Origin: Variovorax paradoxus NBRC 15149
Lineage (GTDB): Bacteria > Pseudomonadota > Gammaproteobacteria > Burkholderiales > Burkholderiaceae_C
Direction: 5' to 3'
DNA length: 64,000 nt
Assembly: GCF_001591365.1 (NCBI RefSeq)
Contig: NZ_BCUT01000002.1
Span: 62,001-126,000 of the forward strand
The notes below the pieces were generated by a model. The model worked only from the letters and a program-made list of their open reading frames with translations. It was not told the DNA's origin and ran no database searches. Positions 41,828 through 51,243 of this stretch are shown here, one piece after another. The position numbers were made by a program, and so were the translations under genes. Each line of letters starts with the position of its first letter. Position 1 is the first letter of the stretch.

Positions 41828-42451
41828 TCATCCCGCGGGTTGGATGGCCGAGGCGTAGCCACCCAGGAACACCTGCACGGCACGGCGCGTCGCCTCCCGC
41901 AGTTCCCTGCGGGTCAGCGGCCCCTGGATGCCCAGGAGACTCGGCCTGACGGTTTCCGAGTCCAGCAGCGCCATCAGGTGGTGTGCCGCCGTGGTGGGAT
42001 CGGCGCTTCGCAGGCGGCCCTTGCGCATCTGCCGCTCCAGGAAACCCGCCACCTCGGCGAGGCCCTTCTTGGGCCCTCCCTCGAAGAAAAGCCGCCCGAT
42101 GTCGCTGCGGCCCGATTCGGCGATCACGGCCCTGTGCGCCTGGATGACCTCTTGCGAACACACCACGGCCAGGACCTTCTCGCCGAACCGCTGCAGCACG
42201 CGCGCGAGATCTTCATCGCCCTCCTCTGCCAGCGCCGTGAAGATCGGCTCGAAGTGGATCTTCGCCGAGGCGTGGATCACGGCAACGAACAGTTCCTCCT
42301 TGGATTTGAAGTAGCCGTAGAGCGTTGCCCGCGAGCCGCCGACGCGTGCGGCAATTTCCACCATCGAGGCGCCCTCGAACCCCAGTTCCCTGAAGACTTC
42401 CGACGCCACCTGGACGATGGCATCGCGCTTGGCTTCGGTCTTGACTCGCAT
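41828..42451 (-). CDS. TetR/AcrR-family transcriptional regulator
   Basis: A 207-residue repressor-type regulator. The N-terminal helix-turn-helix (residues 8-55) reads AIVQVASEVFRELGFEGASMVEIAARVGGSRATLYGYFKSKEELF (quoted in parts: GASMVEIAARVGGSRATLYG, YFKSKEELF). The C-terminal domain is the divergent ligand-binding part; the segment AHHLMALLDSETVRPSLLG resembles the AefR/TtgR-like C-domain. It is divergently transcribed from the RND efflux operon and most likely represses it and itself. The start at 42451 (MRVKTEAKRDAI) is the usual TetR N-terminus; an upstream ATG at 42514 would run through the probable operator. Confidence 0.94.
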   Translation of the reverse strand: MRVKTEAKRDAIVQVASEVFRELGFEGASMVEIAARVGGSRATLYGYFKSKEELFVAVIHASAKIHFEPIFTALAEEGDEDLARVLQRFGEKVLAVVCSQEVIQAHRAVIAESGRSDIGRLFFEGGPKKGLAEVAGFLERQMRKGRLRSADPTTAAHHLMALLDSETVRPSLLGIQGPLTRRELREATRRAVQVFLGGYASAIQPAG

Positions 42452-42468
42452 CTCGTTTCTCTTTATTT

Positions 42469-42537
42469 CTGTACACAGGTGCTCATTATTGATTGACAAC
42501 TCGCTGGAAGTCAAAATACATTTCAGTACAGCACTGT
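42469..42537. promoter_or_regulatory. TetR/RND divergent promoter and candidate operators
   Basis: TTGACA (42493-42498) with TACATT 18 bases later (42517-42522) is a likely sigma-70 promoter for the pump operon. Two related inverted repeats flank it: CTGTNNACAG at 42469-42478 and ACAGNNCTGT at 42528-42537. Their arms are the same four bases in opposite order, and they are well placed for TetR to block both promoters. Confidence 0.55.
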
Positions 42538-42591
42538 CTAATTAACCCATGGCCGGCCCCACCGCCCGGCCCCTTCCCCAGGAGAATCGCG

Positions 42592-43800
42592 ATGCGTCCC
42601 CCTCTCACCTATGGCCTGACCTTTGCCGCGGCCATCGTGTCCACCTTCCTGCTGGTCGCCTGCGGCAAGCCGCCCGGCGGTCCGCCGCCGGCGCCGGGCA
42701 CGCCCGAGGTCGGCATCGTCACGGTGCAGCCGCAGCGCGTGGCCATCTCCACCGAACTGCCGGGGCGCACCGTGCCTTTCCTCATCGCCGACGTGCGCCC
42801 GCAGGTCGGCGGCATCGTGAAGTCCCGCAAGTTCCGCGAGGGCAGCTACGTGAAGGCCGGCGAGGCGCTCTACCAGATCGACCCCGCCACGTACAAGGCG
42901 AGCTACGACAGCAACGTCGCCGCGCTTGCCAAGGCAGAGGCCAGCCTGAGGACCACGCGGCTCAAGGCCGAGCGCTACAAGGAACTGGTCGCCATCAAGG
43001 CCGTGAGCCAGCAGGACTACGACGACGCGGCCGCGTCACTGCAGCAAGGCGAGGCCGACGTTGCCGCGGCCAGGGCCAACGCGGAGACGAGCCGCATCAA
43101 TCTCGCCTATGCGCGCATCGATGCTCCGATCTCGGGACGCATCGGCAAGTCAACGGTCACGCCCGGCGCGCTGGTCACGGCCAGCCAGTCGACCGCGCTG
43201 GCGACCATCCAGCAGCTCGATCCGATCTACGTGGACCTGACGCAGCCCAGCGCCGCAGTGCTCCAACTCAAGCAGGCAATGGCGCGCGGCGACCTGCAAA
43301 AGAGCGGCGCCAACGCCGCCCGGGTGCGGCTGCTGCTGGAAGACGGCAGTGCGTATTCCATCGAAGGCAAGCTCGAGTTCTCGGATGTCACGGTGGACCA
43401 GAACACCGGCGCCATCACGCTGCGCGCGGTGTTTCCCAACCCTGATGCCGACCTGCTGCCCGGCATGTACGTGCGCGCGGTGCTGCAGGAAGGCGTGAAG
43501 GAGCAGGCGCTCATGGTGCCGCAGCAGGCGGTGTCGCGCGACGGCTCCGGCAAGCCGATGGCCTACGTGGTGGACGCCCAGCACAAGCTGCAGCGGCGCG
43601 CGCTCGAGACCGAGCGCGCCGTCGGCGACCAGTGGCTGGTGAAGAGCGGCCTCGCGGCCGGCGACAAGCTGGTGGTGGACGGCCAGCAGCGCGCGGCGCC
43701 GGGGGTCGAGGTGAAGACGGTGCAGTGGAGCCCCAGCTCCAAGCCGGGCACCCAAACGGCCAAGGCCGCCCCGCCGGCATCCGCTGGCGCGGCGAACTGA
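42592..43800 (+). CDS. RND efflux periplasmic adaptor lipoprotein (AcrA/MFP family)
   Basis: A 402-residue membrane-fusion protein. The lipobox LLVAC near residue 21 gives a lipid-anchored protein; [28 protein letters not shown] is the first half of the lipoyl domain, followed by a helical hairpin (residues 100-165) and [23 protein letters not shown] as the second half. The C-terminal beta-barrel part and the GMYVRAVL stretch match AcrA/MexA. A clean ribosome site (AGGAGAATCGCG) fixes the start at 42592. The protein joins the RND pump to the outer-membrane channel. It lies 13 bases before the pump gene. Confidence 0.95.
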   Translation: MRPPLTYGLTFAAAIVSTFLLVACGKPPGGPPPAPGTPEVGIVTVQPQRVAISTELPGRTVPFLIADVRPQVGGIVKSRKFREGSYVKAGEALYQIDPATYKASYDSNVAALAKAEASLRTTRLKAERYKELVAIKAVSQQDYDDAAASLQQGEADVAAARANAETSRINLAYARIDAPISGRIGKSTVTPGALVTASQSTALATIQQLDPIYVDLTQPSAAVLQLKQAMARGDLQKSGANAARVRLLLEDGSAYSIEGKLEFSDVTVDQNTGAITLRAVFPNPDADLLPGMYVRAVLQEGVKEQALMVPQQAVSRDGSGKPMAYVVDAQHKLQRRALETERAVGDQWLVKSGLAAGDKLVVDGQQRAAPGVEVKTVQWSPSSKPGTQTAKAAPPASAGAAN

Positions 43801-43813
43801 TCGAGAGACCGCC

Positions 43814-46800
43814 ATGGCACGTTTCTTCATCGACCGCCCCATCTTCGCGTGGGTCCTCGCCATCATGGTGATGCTGGGCGGCGTCATGTCCATCGCCACG
43901 CTGCCGATCGCGCAGTACCCGAGCATCGCGCCGCCTGCCGTCGCGATCACGGCAAACTACCCCGGCGCTTCGGCCAAGACGCTGGAAGACACCGTCACCC
44001 AGGTCATCGAGCAGAAGATGAAGGGGCTGGACCGGCTGAGCTACATGGCCTCGACCAGCGAGTCCTCGGGCTCGGTCACCATCACGCTCACCTTCGAGAA
44101 CGGCACCGACCCCGACACCGCGCAGGTGCAGGTGCAGAACAAGCTCTCGCTGGCCACGCCGCTGCTGCCGCAGGAAGTGCAGCAGCAAGGCGCCACCGTC
44201 ACGAAGTCGGCCACCAACTTCCTGAACGTGCTGGCCTTCACCTCGGAAGACGGCAGCATGAACGGCTCCGACCTGTCGGACTACGTGGCCGCCAACGTGC
44301 AGGACGCCATCAGCCGCGTCGAGGGCGTGGGCGACACCACCCTCTTCGGTTCGCAGTACGCCATGCGCGTATGGCTCGACCCGAACAAGCTCGCCAACTT
44401 CAGCCTCACGCCGCTGGACGTGAAGAGCGCGATCCAGGCGCAGAACGCGCAGGTGTCGGCCGGCCAGCTCGGCGGCATGCCGGCCGCGGGCAGCCAGCAG
44501 CTCAACGCGACCATCACCTCGCAGACGCGCCTGAAGACCGCGCAGGAGTTCGAGGACATCCTGCTGCGCACGCAGACCAACGGCGCGCAGGTGCGTCTGC
44601 GCGACGTGGCGCGCATCGAGCTGGGCAGCGAGTCGTACAACACGGTCGGCCGCTACAACGGCAAGCCGGCCGCCGGCCTGGCCATCAAGCTGGCGGCTGG
44701 CGCGAACGCGCTCGACACGGTCAAGGCGGTCGACGCCCGCGTCGCAGAGCTCGAGAAGTTCTTTCCGCAGGGCATGAAGGTGCAGAAGCCCTACGACACC
44801 ACGCCGTTCGTGCGCATCTCGATCGAGGAAGTCGTCAAGACGCTGGTCGAGGCGATCGTGCTCGTGTTCCTGGTGATGTATCTCTTCCTGCAGAACTTCC
44901 GCGCCACGCTGATCCCGACCATCGCGGTGCCCGTGGTGCTGCTCGGCACCTTCGGCGTGCTCGCGGCCTTCGGCTTCACCATCAATACGCTCACCATGTT
45001 CGCGATGGTGCTGGCCATCGGCCTGCTGGTGGACGATGCCATCGTGGTGGTGGAGAACGTCGAGCGCGTGATGACCGAGGAAGGCCTCTCGCCGAAGGAG
45101 GCCACGCGCAAGTCGATGGGCCAGATCACCGGCGCGCTGGTCGGCGTGGCCCTGGTGCTGGCGGCGGTGTTCGTGCCGATGGCCTTCTTCGGCGGCTCCA
45201 CGGGCGTGATCTACCGGCAGTTCTCGATCACCATCGTCTCGGCGATGACGCTGTCGGTGCTGGTGGCGCTGGTGCTCACGCCGGCGCTGTGCGCCACGCT
45301 GCTCAAGCCGGTGCCCAAGGGCCATGCGATGGCGAGCACCGGCTTCTTCGGCTGGTTCAACCGCAGCTTCGACCGCGGCAACGGCCGCTACCAGGGCATC
45401 GTGCGGCACATGATGGGCAAGGGTTGGCGCTACATGGTGCTGTACGCGGTCCTGCTGGCGGCGGTGGTGTTCGGCTTCATGAAGCTGCCGGTGGGTTTTC
45501 TGCCGGACGAGGACCAGGGCACGATGTTCGGGCTGGTGCAGTTGCCGCCGGGCGCGACCAATGCACGCACGGAAGAAGTGATCCGCCAGGTGGAGCAGCA
45601 CTTCCTGGTCGACCAGAAGGATGCGGTCTCTGGCATCTTCACGGTGGCGGGCTTCAGTTTTGCGGGCAGCGGGCAGAACACCGGTTTCGCCTTCATCAAG
45701 CTCAAGCCCTGGGACGAGCGCAAGGGCGAAGCGTTGAGCGTGACGGGCGTGGCAGCGAAGGCCGGCGCTTTCTTCAACACCATCCGCGACGCCAAGGTGT
45801 TTGCCTTCGCACCACCGGCCGTGGCAGAGCTCGGCAACGCGACCGGCTTCGACCTGATGCTGCAGGACCGCGCCAACCTCGGGCACGAAGCCCTGATGCA
45901 GGCGCGCAACCAGCTGCTCGCCACGCTCGGCAACGACAAGCGCCTGGTGGCCGTGCGTCCCAACGGGATGGAGGACACGCCCGAGTTCAGGCTCGAGATC
46001 GATCCGCACAAGGCGCAGGCCCTGGGCCTTTCGATGGCCGACATCAACGACACCTTCTCGGCCGCCTGGGGCAGCAGCTACGTCAACGACTTCATCGACA
46101 AGGGCCGCGTGAAGAAGGTGATGCTGCAGGCCGATGCGCAGTACCGCATGCTGCCCGAGGACATCGACCGCTGGTACGTGCGCAACAGCGCCGGAACCAT
46201 GGTGCCTTTCACTTCATTCGCCAAGGCGGGTTGGAGCTCGGGTTCGCCGCGCCTGGAGCGCTACAACGGGGTTCCCTCCATCGAGATCCTGGGCATGGCC
46301 ATGCCGGGCAGCGCTTCCAGCGGCGAGGCGCTGGCCATCGTCGAGGAGGCGGTGGCCAAGCTGCCCGCGGGCATCGGCTACGAATGGACCGGCCTGTCGC
46401 GCCAGGAGAAGGCCTCGAGCGGCCAGACCGGCCTCTTGTACGCGCTGTCGATCCTGATCGTGTTCCTCTGCCTGGCGGCGCTCTACGAGAGCTGGGCCAT
46501 TCCGTTCTCGGTGATCATGGTGGTGCCGCTCGGCGTGCTGGGCGCGCTGGTCGGTGCGATCCTCACGTGGAAGATGAACGACGTGTACTTTCAGGTGGGC
46601 CTGCTCACCACGATCGGCCTCGCATCGAAGAACGCCATCCTGATTGTCGAGTTCGCGAAGGACCTGCACGCACAGGGCAAGGGACTGGTCGAGTCGGCGC
46701 TGGAAGCCGCGCGGCTTCGCCTGCGCCCCATCCTCATGACCTCGCTGGCCTTCATCCTCGGCGTGCTGCCGCTGGTATTGGGAAGCGGCGCCGGGGCCGG

Positions 46801-46975
46801 CGCGCAGCATGCGCTGGGCACGGCCGTGATCGGCGGCATGCTGTCGGGCACTGTCCTCGCGATCTTCTTCGTGCCTCTTTTCTTCGTGCTGGTGCGCGGC
46901 CTGTTCAAGGGCAAGGACCAAGGCGATTTCGCCGAGCCGGCCTCACATTCACACCCGGCTGCGGCCGCATCCTGA
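43814..46975 (+). CDS. RND multidrug efflux pump, inner-membrane subunit (AcrB/HAE1 family)
   Basis: A 1053-residue proton-driven pump. The N-terminus [21 protein letters not shown], the twin proton-relay aspartates in [20 protein letters not shown], the docking and porter domains and the repeated second half ([22 protein letters not shown]) are all present. The size equals AcrB/MexB. It extrudes hydrophobic drugs or toxic metabolites. Aromatic and hydrophobic residues in the distal pocket cannot be used to predict the substrate. Controlled probably by the divergent TetR and possibly by the nearby BaeS-like kinase. Confidence 0.97.
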   Translation: MARFFIDRPIFAWVLAIMVMLGGVMSIATLPIAQYPSIAPPAVAITANYPGASAKTLEDTVTQVIEQKMKGLDRLSYMASTSESSGSVTITLTFENGTDPDTAQVQVQNKLSLATPLLPQEVQQQGATVTKSATNFLNVLAFTSEDGSMNGSDLSDYVAANVQDAISRVEGVGDTTLFGSQYAMRVWLDPNKLANFSLTPLDVKSAIQAQNAQVSAGQLGGMPAAGSQQLNATITSQTRLKTAQEFEDILLRTQTNGAQVRLRDVARIELGSESYNTVGRYNGKPAAGLAIKLAAGANALDTVKAVDARVAELEKFFPQGMKVQKPYDTTPFVRISIEEVVKTLVEAIVLVFLVMYLFLQNFRATLIPTIAVPVVLLGTFGVLAAFGFTINTLTMFAMVLAIGLLVDDAIVVVENVERVMTEEGLSPKEATRKSMGQITGALVGVALVLAAVFVPMAFFGGSTGVIYRQFSITIVSAMTLSVLVALVLTPALCATLLKPVPKGHAMASTGFFGWFNRSFDRGNGRYQGIVRHMMGKGWRYMVLYAVLLAAVVFGFMKLPVGFLPDEDQGTMFGLVQLPPGATNARTEEVIRQVEQHFLVDQKDAVSGIFTVAGFSFAGSGQNTGFAFIKLKPWDERKGEALSVTGVAAKAGAFFNTIRDAKVFAFAPPAVAELGNATGFDLMLQDRANLGHEALMQARNQLLATLGNDKRLVAVRPNGMEDTPEFRLEIDPHKAQALGLSMADINDTFSAAWGSSYVNDFIDKGRVKKVMLQADAQYRMLPEDIDRWYVRNSAGTMVPFTSFAKAGWSSGSPRLERYNGVPSIEILGMAMPGSASSGEALAIVEEAVAKLPAGIGYEWTGLSRQEKASSGQTGLLYALSILIVFLCLAALYESWAIPFSVIMVVPLGVLGALVGAILTWKMNDVYFQVGLLTTIGLASKNAILIVEFAKDLHAQGKGLVESALEAARLRLRPILMTSLAFILGVLPLVLGSGAGAGAQHALGTAVIGGMLSGTVLAIFFVPLFFVLVRGLFKGKDQGDFAEPASHSHPAAAAS

Positions 46976-46985
46976 GGTCTTCGCC

Positions 46986-48446
46986 ATGAAACTCCTTCGC
47001 TTCACCCCGCTTGCGCTCGCCGCCCTGATGGCCGGCTGCAGCCTGATGCCCGCCTACCAGCAGCCCGTGGCACCGGTGCCCGGTCGGTTCGCCGGCGACG
47101 CGGGCGCCGACCCGGCGCCCGCCACGCCAATCGCTGAGCTCGGCTGGCGCGATGTCTTCACCGATCCCTCGCTGCAGCGCGTGATCGAGATGAGCCTGGC
47201 CAACAACCGCGACCTGCGCGTCGCGGTGCTGAACATCGAGAAGGCCCGGGCCCAGTACCGGGTGCAGGATGCGGCGCTCTTCCCCACCGTGAACGCCAGC
47301 GCCGGCGGCAGCGGCAGCCGCACCCCGGCCGACCTGTCGTCTACGGGCGAGGCGCTCACGGCGCGCCAGTACAGCGCATCGCTCGGATTCAGTTCGTACG
47401 AGATCGACCTGTTCGGCCGCGTGCGCAGCCTGAGCGCACAGGCGCTGCAGCAGTTCCTCTCCACGGCCGAGGCGCGCCGCAGCACGCAGATCAGCCTGGT
47501 GGCCGAGGTGGCGACCAGCTACCTCACGCTGGCCGCCGACCAGGACCGGCTGAAGCTCGCGCGCGACACGCTCCAGAGCCAGGGCGATTCGTACCGCCTC
47601 AACCAGCGCAGCTTCGAGCTGGGCGCAGCCTCGGCGCTCACGCTCCGCCAGGCGCAGACCAGCGTCGACGCCGCGCGCGTGGACGTCGAGCGCTACACCG
47701 CGCAGGTGGCGCAGGACCGCAATGCGTTGGCGCTGCTCGTCGGCGCGGAGGTGCCGGACGCACTGCTGCCACAGGCCCTGTCCGACGCGGCGGCGTTGGC
47801 CGCAAGCCCGCTGGCCACCATTCCGCCGGGCCTGCCCTCGGAGCTGCTGCAGCGCCGCCCCGACATCCTGCAGGCCGAGCGCGACCTCAAGGCGGCCAAT
47901 GCCTACATCGGCGCCGCGCGTGCGGCCTTCTATCCTCGCATCAGCCTCACCGCATCGGCCGGCACGTCGAGCAGCGAGCTCTCGGGCCTGTTCAAGGGCG
48001 GCTCGGGCAGCTGGAGCTTCGCGCCGCAGGTCACGCTGCCGATCTTCGACGGCGGCGCCAACCGCGCCAACCTCAAGATCGCCACGGTAAGCCGCGACAT
48101 CTCGGTGGCGCAGTACGAGAAAGCGATCCAGACCGCATTCCGCGAAGTCTCGGATGCTCTCGCGCAGCGCGGTACGCTCGGGCGCCAGCTCGACGCGCAG
48201 GAGTCGCTGGTGAATGCAACGGCGGACAGCTACCGTTTGTCGCAGGCGCGCTTCCAGCGCGGCGTGGACAGCTACCTGAGCGTGCTCGATTCGCAGCGCT
48301 CGCTCTACACCGCCCAGCAGAACCTCATCGGCACCCGGCTGTCGCGCCTGACCAACCTGGTGACGTTCTACAAGACGTTGGGGGGCGGATGGAACGAGGC
48401 CACGGGCACTCCCGTGGCTGCGAAGTCGCCGGATACGACTTCCTGA
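46986..48446 (+). CDS. RND efflux outer-membrane channel lipoprotein (NodT/OprM family)
   Basis: A 486-residue outer-membrane factor. The lipobox LMAGCSLMP near residue 17 predicts a lipid-modified N-terminus. Two TolC-like repeats are visible: the first ([28 protein letters not shown] quoted in part as [18 protein letters not shown]) and the second ([30 protein letters not shown], part quoted [20 protein letters not shown]). These are diagnostic for the NodT family. It starts ten bases after the pump gene and completes the tripartite efflux operon. Confidence 0.96.
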   Translation: MKLLRFTPLALAALMAGCSLMPAYQQPVAPVPGRFAGDAGADPAPATPIAELGWRDVFTDPSLQRVIEMSLANNRDLRVAVLNIEKARAQYRVQDAALFPTVNASAGGSGSRTPADLSSTGEALTARQYSASLGFSSYEIDLFGRVRSLSAQALQQFLSTAEARRSTQISLVAEVATSYLTLAADQDRLKLARDTLQSQGDSYRLNQRSFELGAASALTLRQAQTSVDAARVDVERYTAQVAQDRNALALLVGAEVPDALLPQALSDAAALAASPLATIPPGLPSELLQRRPDILQAERDLKAANAYIGAARAAFYPRISLTASAGTSSSELSGLFKGGSGSWSFAPQVTLPIFDGGANRANLKIATVSRDISVAQYEKAIQTAFREVSDALAQRGTLGRQLDAQESLVNATADSYRLSQARFQRGVDSYLSVLDSQRSLYTAQQNLIGTRLSRLTNLVTFYKTLGGGWNEATGTPVAAKSPDTTS

Positions 48447-48685
48447 AGAGAGAAGATGCCTGCAAATTTCCCTTCGGGGCTTCGGCGCAGGCCTCTCATG
48501 AAGCGGTGCAAGCCGGACCCGCACACCGGCGACGAGCCGGCGCGCGATCCAGTCCCGTTGCCGCGGACCGGAATGGACAGCGTCCTTCCGCTTCTGGCGG
48601 CATGATGCCAGCCGTGTGACCGCACCACTGGCTGGCGCGGCAGCGGCGTGTCGCTCCCGCACCGGTTCGTTCGTCACCGACGCGT

Positions 48686-49384
48686 TCAGGCTGCCGGCCG
48701 CCCACGGCGACGAGTCTGCGGCAGCGCCATGCGAACCAGCAGGTCCGCGGGCGTGTCGAGGCGCCAGACGGTGTCGCCCTGTTCGCTGCCGAGCAGGCCA
48801 TAGCCCCAGCCGGCCCAGGCCGCACGGCATCCGGCAGCACAAGCCGCCTGGCGAGCACTGGCCGAGCCCCCGATCATCAGCATGCGCTCCGGGCGAGTTC
48901 CGAGCGCCCTCGCAGCCTGTTCGATCAAGAGCGGCGATGGCATGCGAAGCGCCGCTGTGTCGGCACCGCGCACCGTGGTGAAACAGCCGAGCAGCCCGGC
49001 TTCCTCCAGCACCGCCCGGGCGAGCACGGTCGGCGTGTTGGTGATCACGGCCAGCGGCACGTTCTTGCGCCCGAGTTGCTCCAGCAGCTTTTCGATACCG
49101 GCGTAGATCGAGCATTCGGCAAATGGCAAGCCCAGCACCATCGCGTCGAAATTCCGGCGAACGCGCGTCGACAGCCACGCTGTGTCGACGTCCTGCAAGT
49201 CGATTGCCCGCAAGGCACGCTCGATGAGCGCGTCGGGCCCGTCGCCGATCCAACCGCGCACACGCTGCAGATCGAAGCAAGGCAGATCGGCTTCGTGCAG
49301 CGCCGTGTTGAGTGCCAGCGCGACGCCGCCGGCATTGTCGACCAGCGTCCCATCCAGGTCGAAGGCGATCGCCTGGAACGTCAT
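48686..49384 (-). CDS. HAD-superfamily phosphatase-like protein with degenerate catalytic site
   Basis: A 232-residue protein like phosphoglycolate phosphatases (Gph). Motif I is intact (FDLDGTLVDN, D9 and D11), and motif II has the threonine in VITNTP. Where active relatives carry the motif III lysine (KPxPDPLL), this protein has RMPSPLLIEQA, and where they have the motif IV aspartates (VGDSxxDxxAA), it has IGGSASARQAACAAG. Both acidic metal ligands of motif IV are therefore missing and the lysine is absent. Activity is doubtful. The alternative start at 49405 adds seven residues. It could be a pseudoenzyme, or the missing functions are supplied differently. Confidence 0.85.
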   Translation of the reverse strand: MTFQAIAFDLDGTLVDNAGGVALALNTALHEADLPCFDLQRVRGWIGDGPDALIERALRAIDLQDVDTAWLSTRVRRNFDAMVLGLPFAECSIYAGIEKLLEQLGRKNVPLAVITNTPTVLARAVLEEAGLLGCFTTVRGADTAALRMPSPLLIEQAARALGTRPERMLMIGGSASARQAACAAGCRAAWAGWGYGLLGSEQGDTVWRLDTPADLLVRMALPQTRRRGRPAA

Positions 49385-49650
49385 CGCGTCGGTCTCGCGA
49401 GCCACAATGGCGCGACGGCGGCCGCGGGTACTCTCCTTGCTCGCAAGGAAAGACTGGAGTCATCGGCCATGGAAATTCTGGTCTTGTTCATGATCAATCG
49501 CGTCAATTTCCCGAGCTGGCAGCCCCGCGCGCGGAGCTGCCTTCACGCCCTTCACGCAATTCCAGGTCCATGTGGCCCAATCCCGATCCTCGCGCAACTG
49601 GGCGCGAGCTCGGACGCATCCAATAAGCGTTGCACTTGCCGGAACCCGAA

Positions 49651-50931
49651 ATGAAACTGCCGACAGAAGTCGAAGGACGCCAGCAGCTGGCCGACGAAAT
49701 CCACGCGCGCCCCTTCGAGCCGCTTTCCACGCCAGGTGCCGCGTTGGCCATTGCCACGCTGCGCGAAGGCCCGGACGACGATGCGCGTTGCATCGCGCAT
49801 CTGGCGCGGCTGGACGGCGACGCCTCCGGAGCGGGCACCGCGACGCAGTGCCAGGTGCGCTGCGGCGCGCTGCGCGTGCGCTGGGAGCGCCACACGGAGT
49901 TCCACACCTTCACCGTGTTCGCCGATCTTGGCGAGCTCGCGATGGACGGGGCTTTCGACACCGGCTGGCTCGCTGCCCTGCCGCACGACTGGCTGGCCAC
50001 GCTGCCCGGCCGCATGATCTCTGCGACGCAGCTGGCCGTGCTCCCTTGTCCCGGCGATCCACCCCATGCGCGCGTGGTGGCGCCGCTCTTCGGCAGCGAT
50101 CTGCTGGTGGGCAACCGGGTCGCCGAAGGTGCGGCCACCGTGGTGTCGGACCTTCGCGCCAAAGCCGGGGTGACGCGCTTCCTGATGTTCGACCATGCCA
50201 TGAACCGGCGGCGCGCGGGCCGCACCGTCCAGCGCCTGATCGAGGTTGACACCTACCGCATGATGGCCCTGCTCAGCCTGCCCCTGGCCACCCGCCGCAT
50301 GGGCCAGCTCGCGGCCGAAGAAACGCAGCTGGCCTCGCTGATGGCCCGCTTCCACGATGCGGCGGACCGCGACGAGGTCCTGCTGCACGAGCTCGTCACG
50401 CTGGCGGCCCAGGTCGAGCACGCGATGGCCGAGAACAGCGCGCGGTTCGCGGCCACCCGCGCCTACAGCGGCATCGTGAACCAGCGGCTGGTCGATCTGC
50501 GCGAGGCGGTGGTGCCGGGCCTGCAGCCGCTGTCCGAATTCATGGAGCGCCGGTTTCGTCCGGCCATGGACAGCTGCGCGGCCACGGCCGGGCGGCAGGT
50601 GCAATTGTCCGAGCGGATCGCGCGGGCCGCGCAGCTGCTGCAGACGCGCTCCGAGGTCGAGCGCGAACGCCAGAACCAGGCGCTGCTCAGCTCGCTCGAC
50701 CGGCGCCAGGGCCTGCAGCTGCGGCTGCAGGAGACGGTCGAGGGCCTGTCGGTGATCGCCATGACCTACTACGGCGTCGGCCTCGCCAACTACCTGCTCA
50801 AGCCCTTGGCCAAGGCCATGGGCTGGCCCGAAACCGCGGTGACGCTGGTGGCCGTGCCGGCGATCGCGCTGCTCGTGCTGCTCAACATGCGCCGGCTGCG
50901 CCGGCATCTGCACCAGTCGGCGGACAGCTAG
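49651..50931 (+). CDS. DUF3422 family membrane protein
   Basis: A 426-residue protein of the DUF3422 family, recognised by the opening RQQLADEIHARPFEPLSTP, the FGSDLLVGNRVAEGAATVVSDL region and the C-terminal pair of membrane helices (SVIAMTYYGVGLANYLL and TLVAVPAIALLVLLNM) with a basic tail. The middle is mostly alpha-helical and may form coiled coils. The function of the family is not established; it resembles CorA-type architecture in having a soluble N-terminal part and two closing helices. The start at 49651 (MKLPTEVEG) follows GGAACCCGAA. A hairpin about 170 bases downstream may end its transcript. Confidence 0.88.
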   Translation: MKLPTEVEGRQQLADEIHARPFEPLSTPGAALAIATLREGPDDDARCIAHLARLDGDASGAGTATQCQVRCGALRVRWERHTEFHTFTVFADLGELAMDGAFDTGWLAALPHDWLATLPGRMISATQLAVLPCPGDPPHARVVAPLFGSDLLVGNRVAEGAATVVSDLRAKAGVTRFLMFDHAMNRRRAGRTVQRLIEVDTYRMMALLSLPLATRRMGQLAAEETQLASLMARFHDAADRDEVLLHELVTLAAQVEHAMAENSARFAATRAYSGIVNQRLVDLREAVVPGLQPLSEFMERRFRPAMDSCAATAGRQVQLSERIARAAQLLQTRSEVERERQNQALLSSLDRRQGLQLRLQETVEGLSVIAMTYYGVGLANYLLKPLAKAMGWPETAVTLVAVPAIALLVLLNMRRLRRHLHQSADS

Positions 50932-51081
50932 GCCACACCGCATCTGTCCGGGCTGCCACCCGGACCGCGGACGCTGGTGGAAGCAGTGCTTGCACTTTGG
51001 CGGCCGGACTGGAAGCGCTGCGTCGGCATGCCGCCCGGACGCTGACTCGCGCTTGCCGTGTCGCTCGCATTTGCCCAATCA

Positions 51082-51094
51082 AATCAAGCAGTTG
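51082..51094 (+). promoter_or_regulatory. IHF binding site
   Basis: AATCAAGCAGTTG is a perfect match to WATCAANNNNTTR. It lies about 50 bases upstream of the -24 element, the usual place for IHF-assisted looping at sigma-54 promoters. Confidence 0.65.
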
Positions 51095-51098
51095 CCGC

Positions 51099-51125
51099 GC
51101 CCCCGCAGGGTATTCCCTCGGGGGC
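51099..51125. terminator. Strong hairpin between IHF site and sigma-54 promoter
   Basis: GCCCCCG pairs with CGGGGGC and AGGG with CCCT, with one bulged C and a TATT loop. A short CTTTCG follows. It probably ends the upstream DUF3422 transcript, since it lies before the hydrogenase promoter. Confidence 0.5.
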
Positions 51126-51133
51126 TTTCGCAC

Positions 51134-51149
51134 TGGTCCGCAAGTTGCG
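51134..51149 (+). promoter_or_regulatory. Sigma-54 promoter of the hydrogenase operon
   Basis: TGGTCCGCAAGTTGCG has the invariant GG (51135-51136) and GC (51147-51148) separated by ten bases and the conserved TTGC of the -12 box. The predicted transcript start is near 51160, about 84 bases before hupS. Sigma-54 promoters with IHF drive membrane-bound hydrogenases in Cupriavidus and other bacteria, with an NtrC-type activator such as HoxA/HupR; no such gene is inside this window. Confidence 0.72.
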
Positions 51150-51243
51150 ATGAAGAGGGGGCAGCAGGCATCGCCTGGGGCCGCCGGCCCCTCGCAGGCC
51201 CGCTGTCCACGACATCGCCGCAAAGGCAAGGAGACAGCACACG

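Larger units (their letters stand above)
50932..51243. other. Hydrogenase operon control region
   Basis: About 310 bases without a gene. From left to right it holds a TGG..TGC pair with the wrong spacing for sigma-54 (about 50978), an IHF site (51082-51094), a strong hairpin (51099-51125), a sigma-54 -24/-12 promoter (51134-51149) and an AAGGAG ribosome site before hupS. Confidence 0.7.

Noticed and set aside
43511..46009. An 832-codon open frame antisense to the RND pump gene
   Set aside because: Low-complexity composition rich in His, Arg, Ala and Gln, with no family motif. It is the mirror of a long GC-rich gene with strong codon bias, as are the many similar antisense frames in this window (for example 5130-6188, 21684-23540 and 24314-27502).
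49469..49654. Short plus-strand frame beginning MEILVLFMINRVNF between the HAD and DUF3422 genes
   Set aside because: Only about 60 codons, unrecognised and overlapping the DUF3422 start; there is no support beyond a weak GGAG upstream.
50978..50993. A second sigma-54-like sequence TGGAAGCAGTGCTTGC
   Set aside because: GG and GC are separated by 11 bases instead of ten, so it should not be functional. The element at 51134 has the right spacing.
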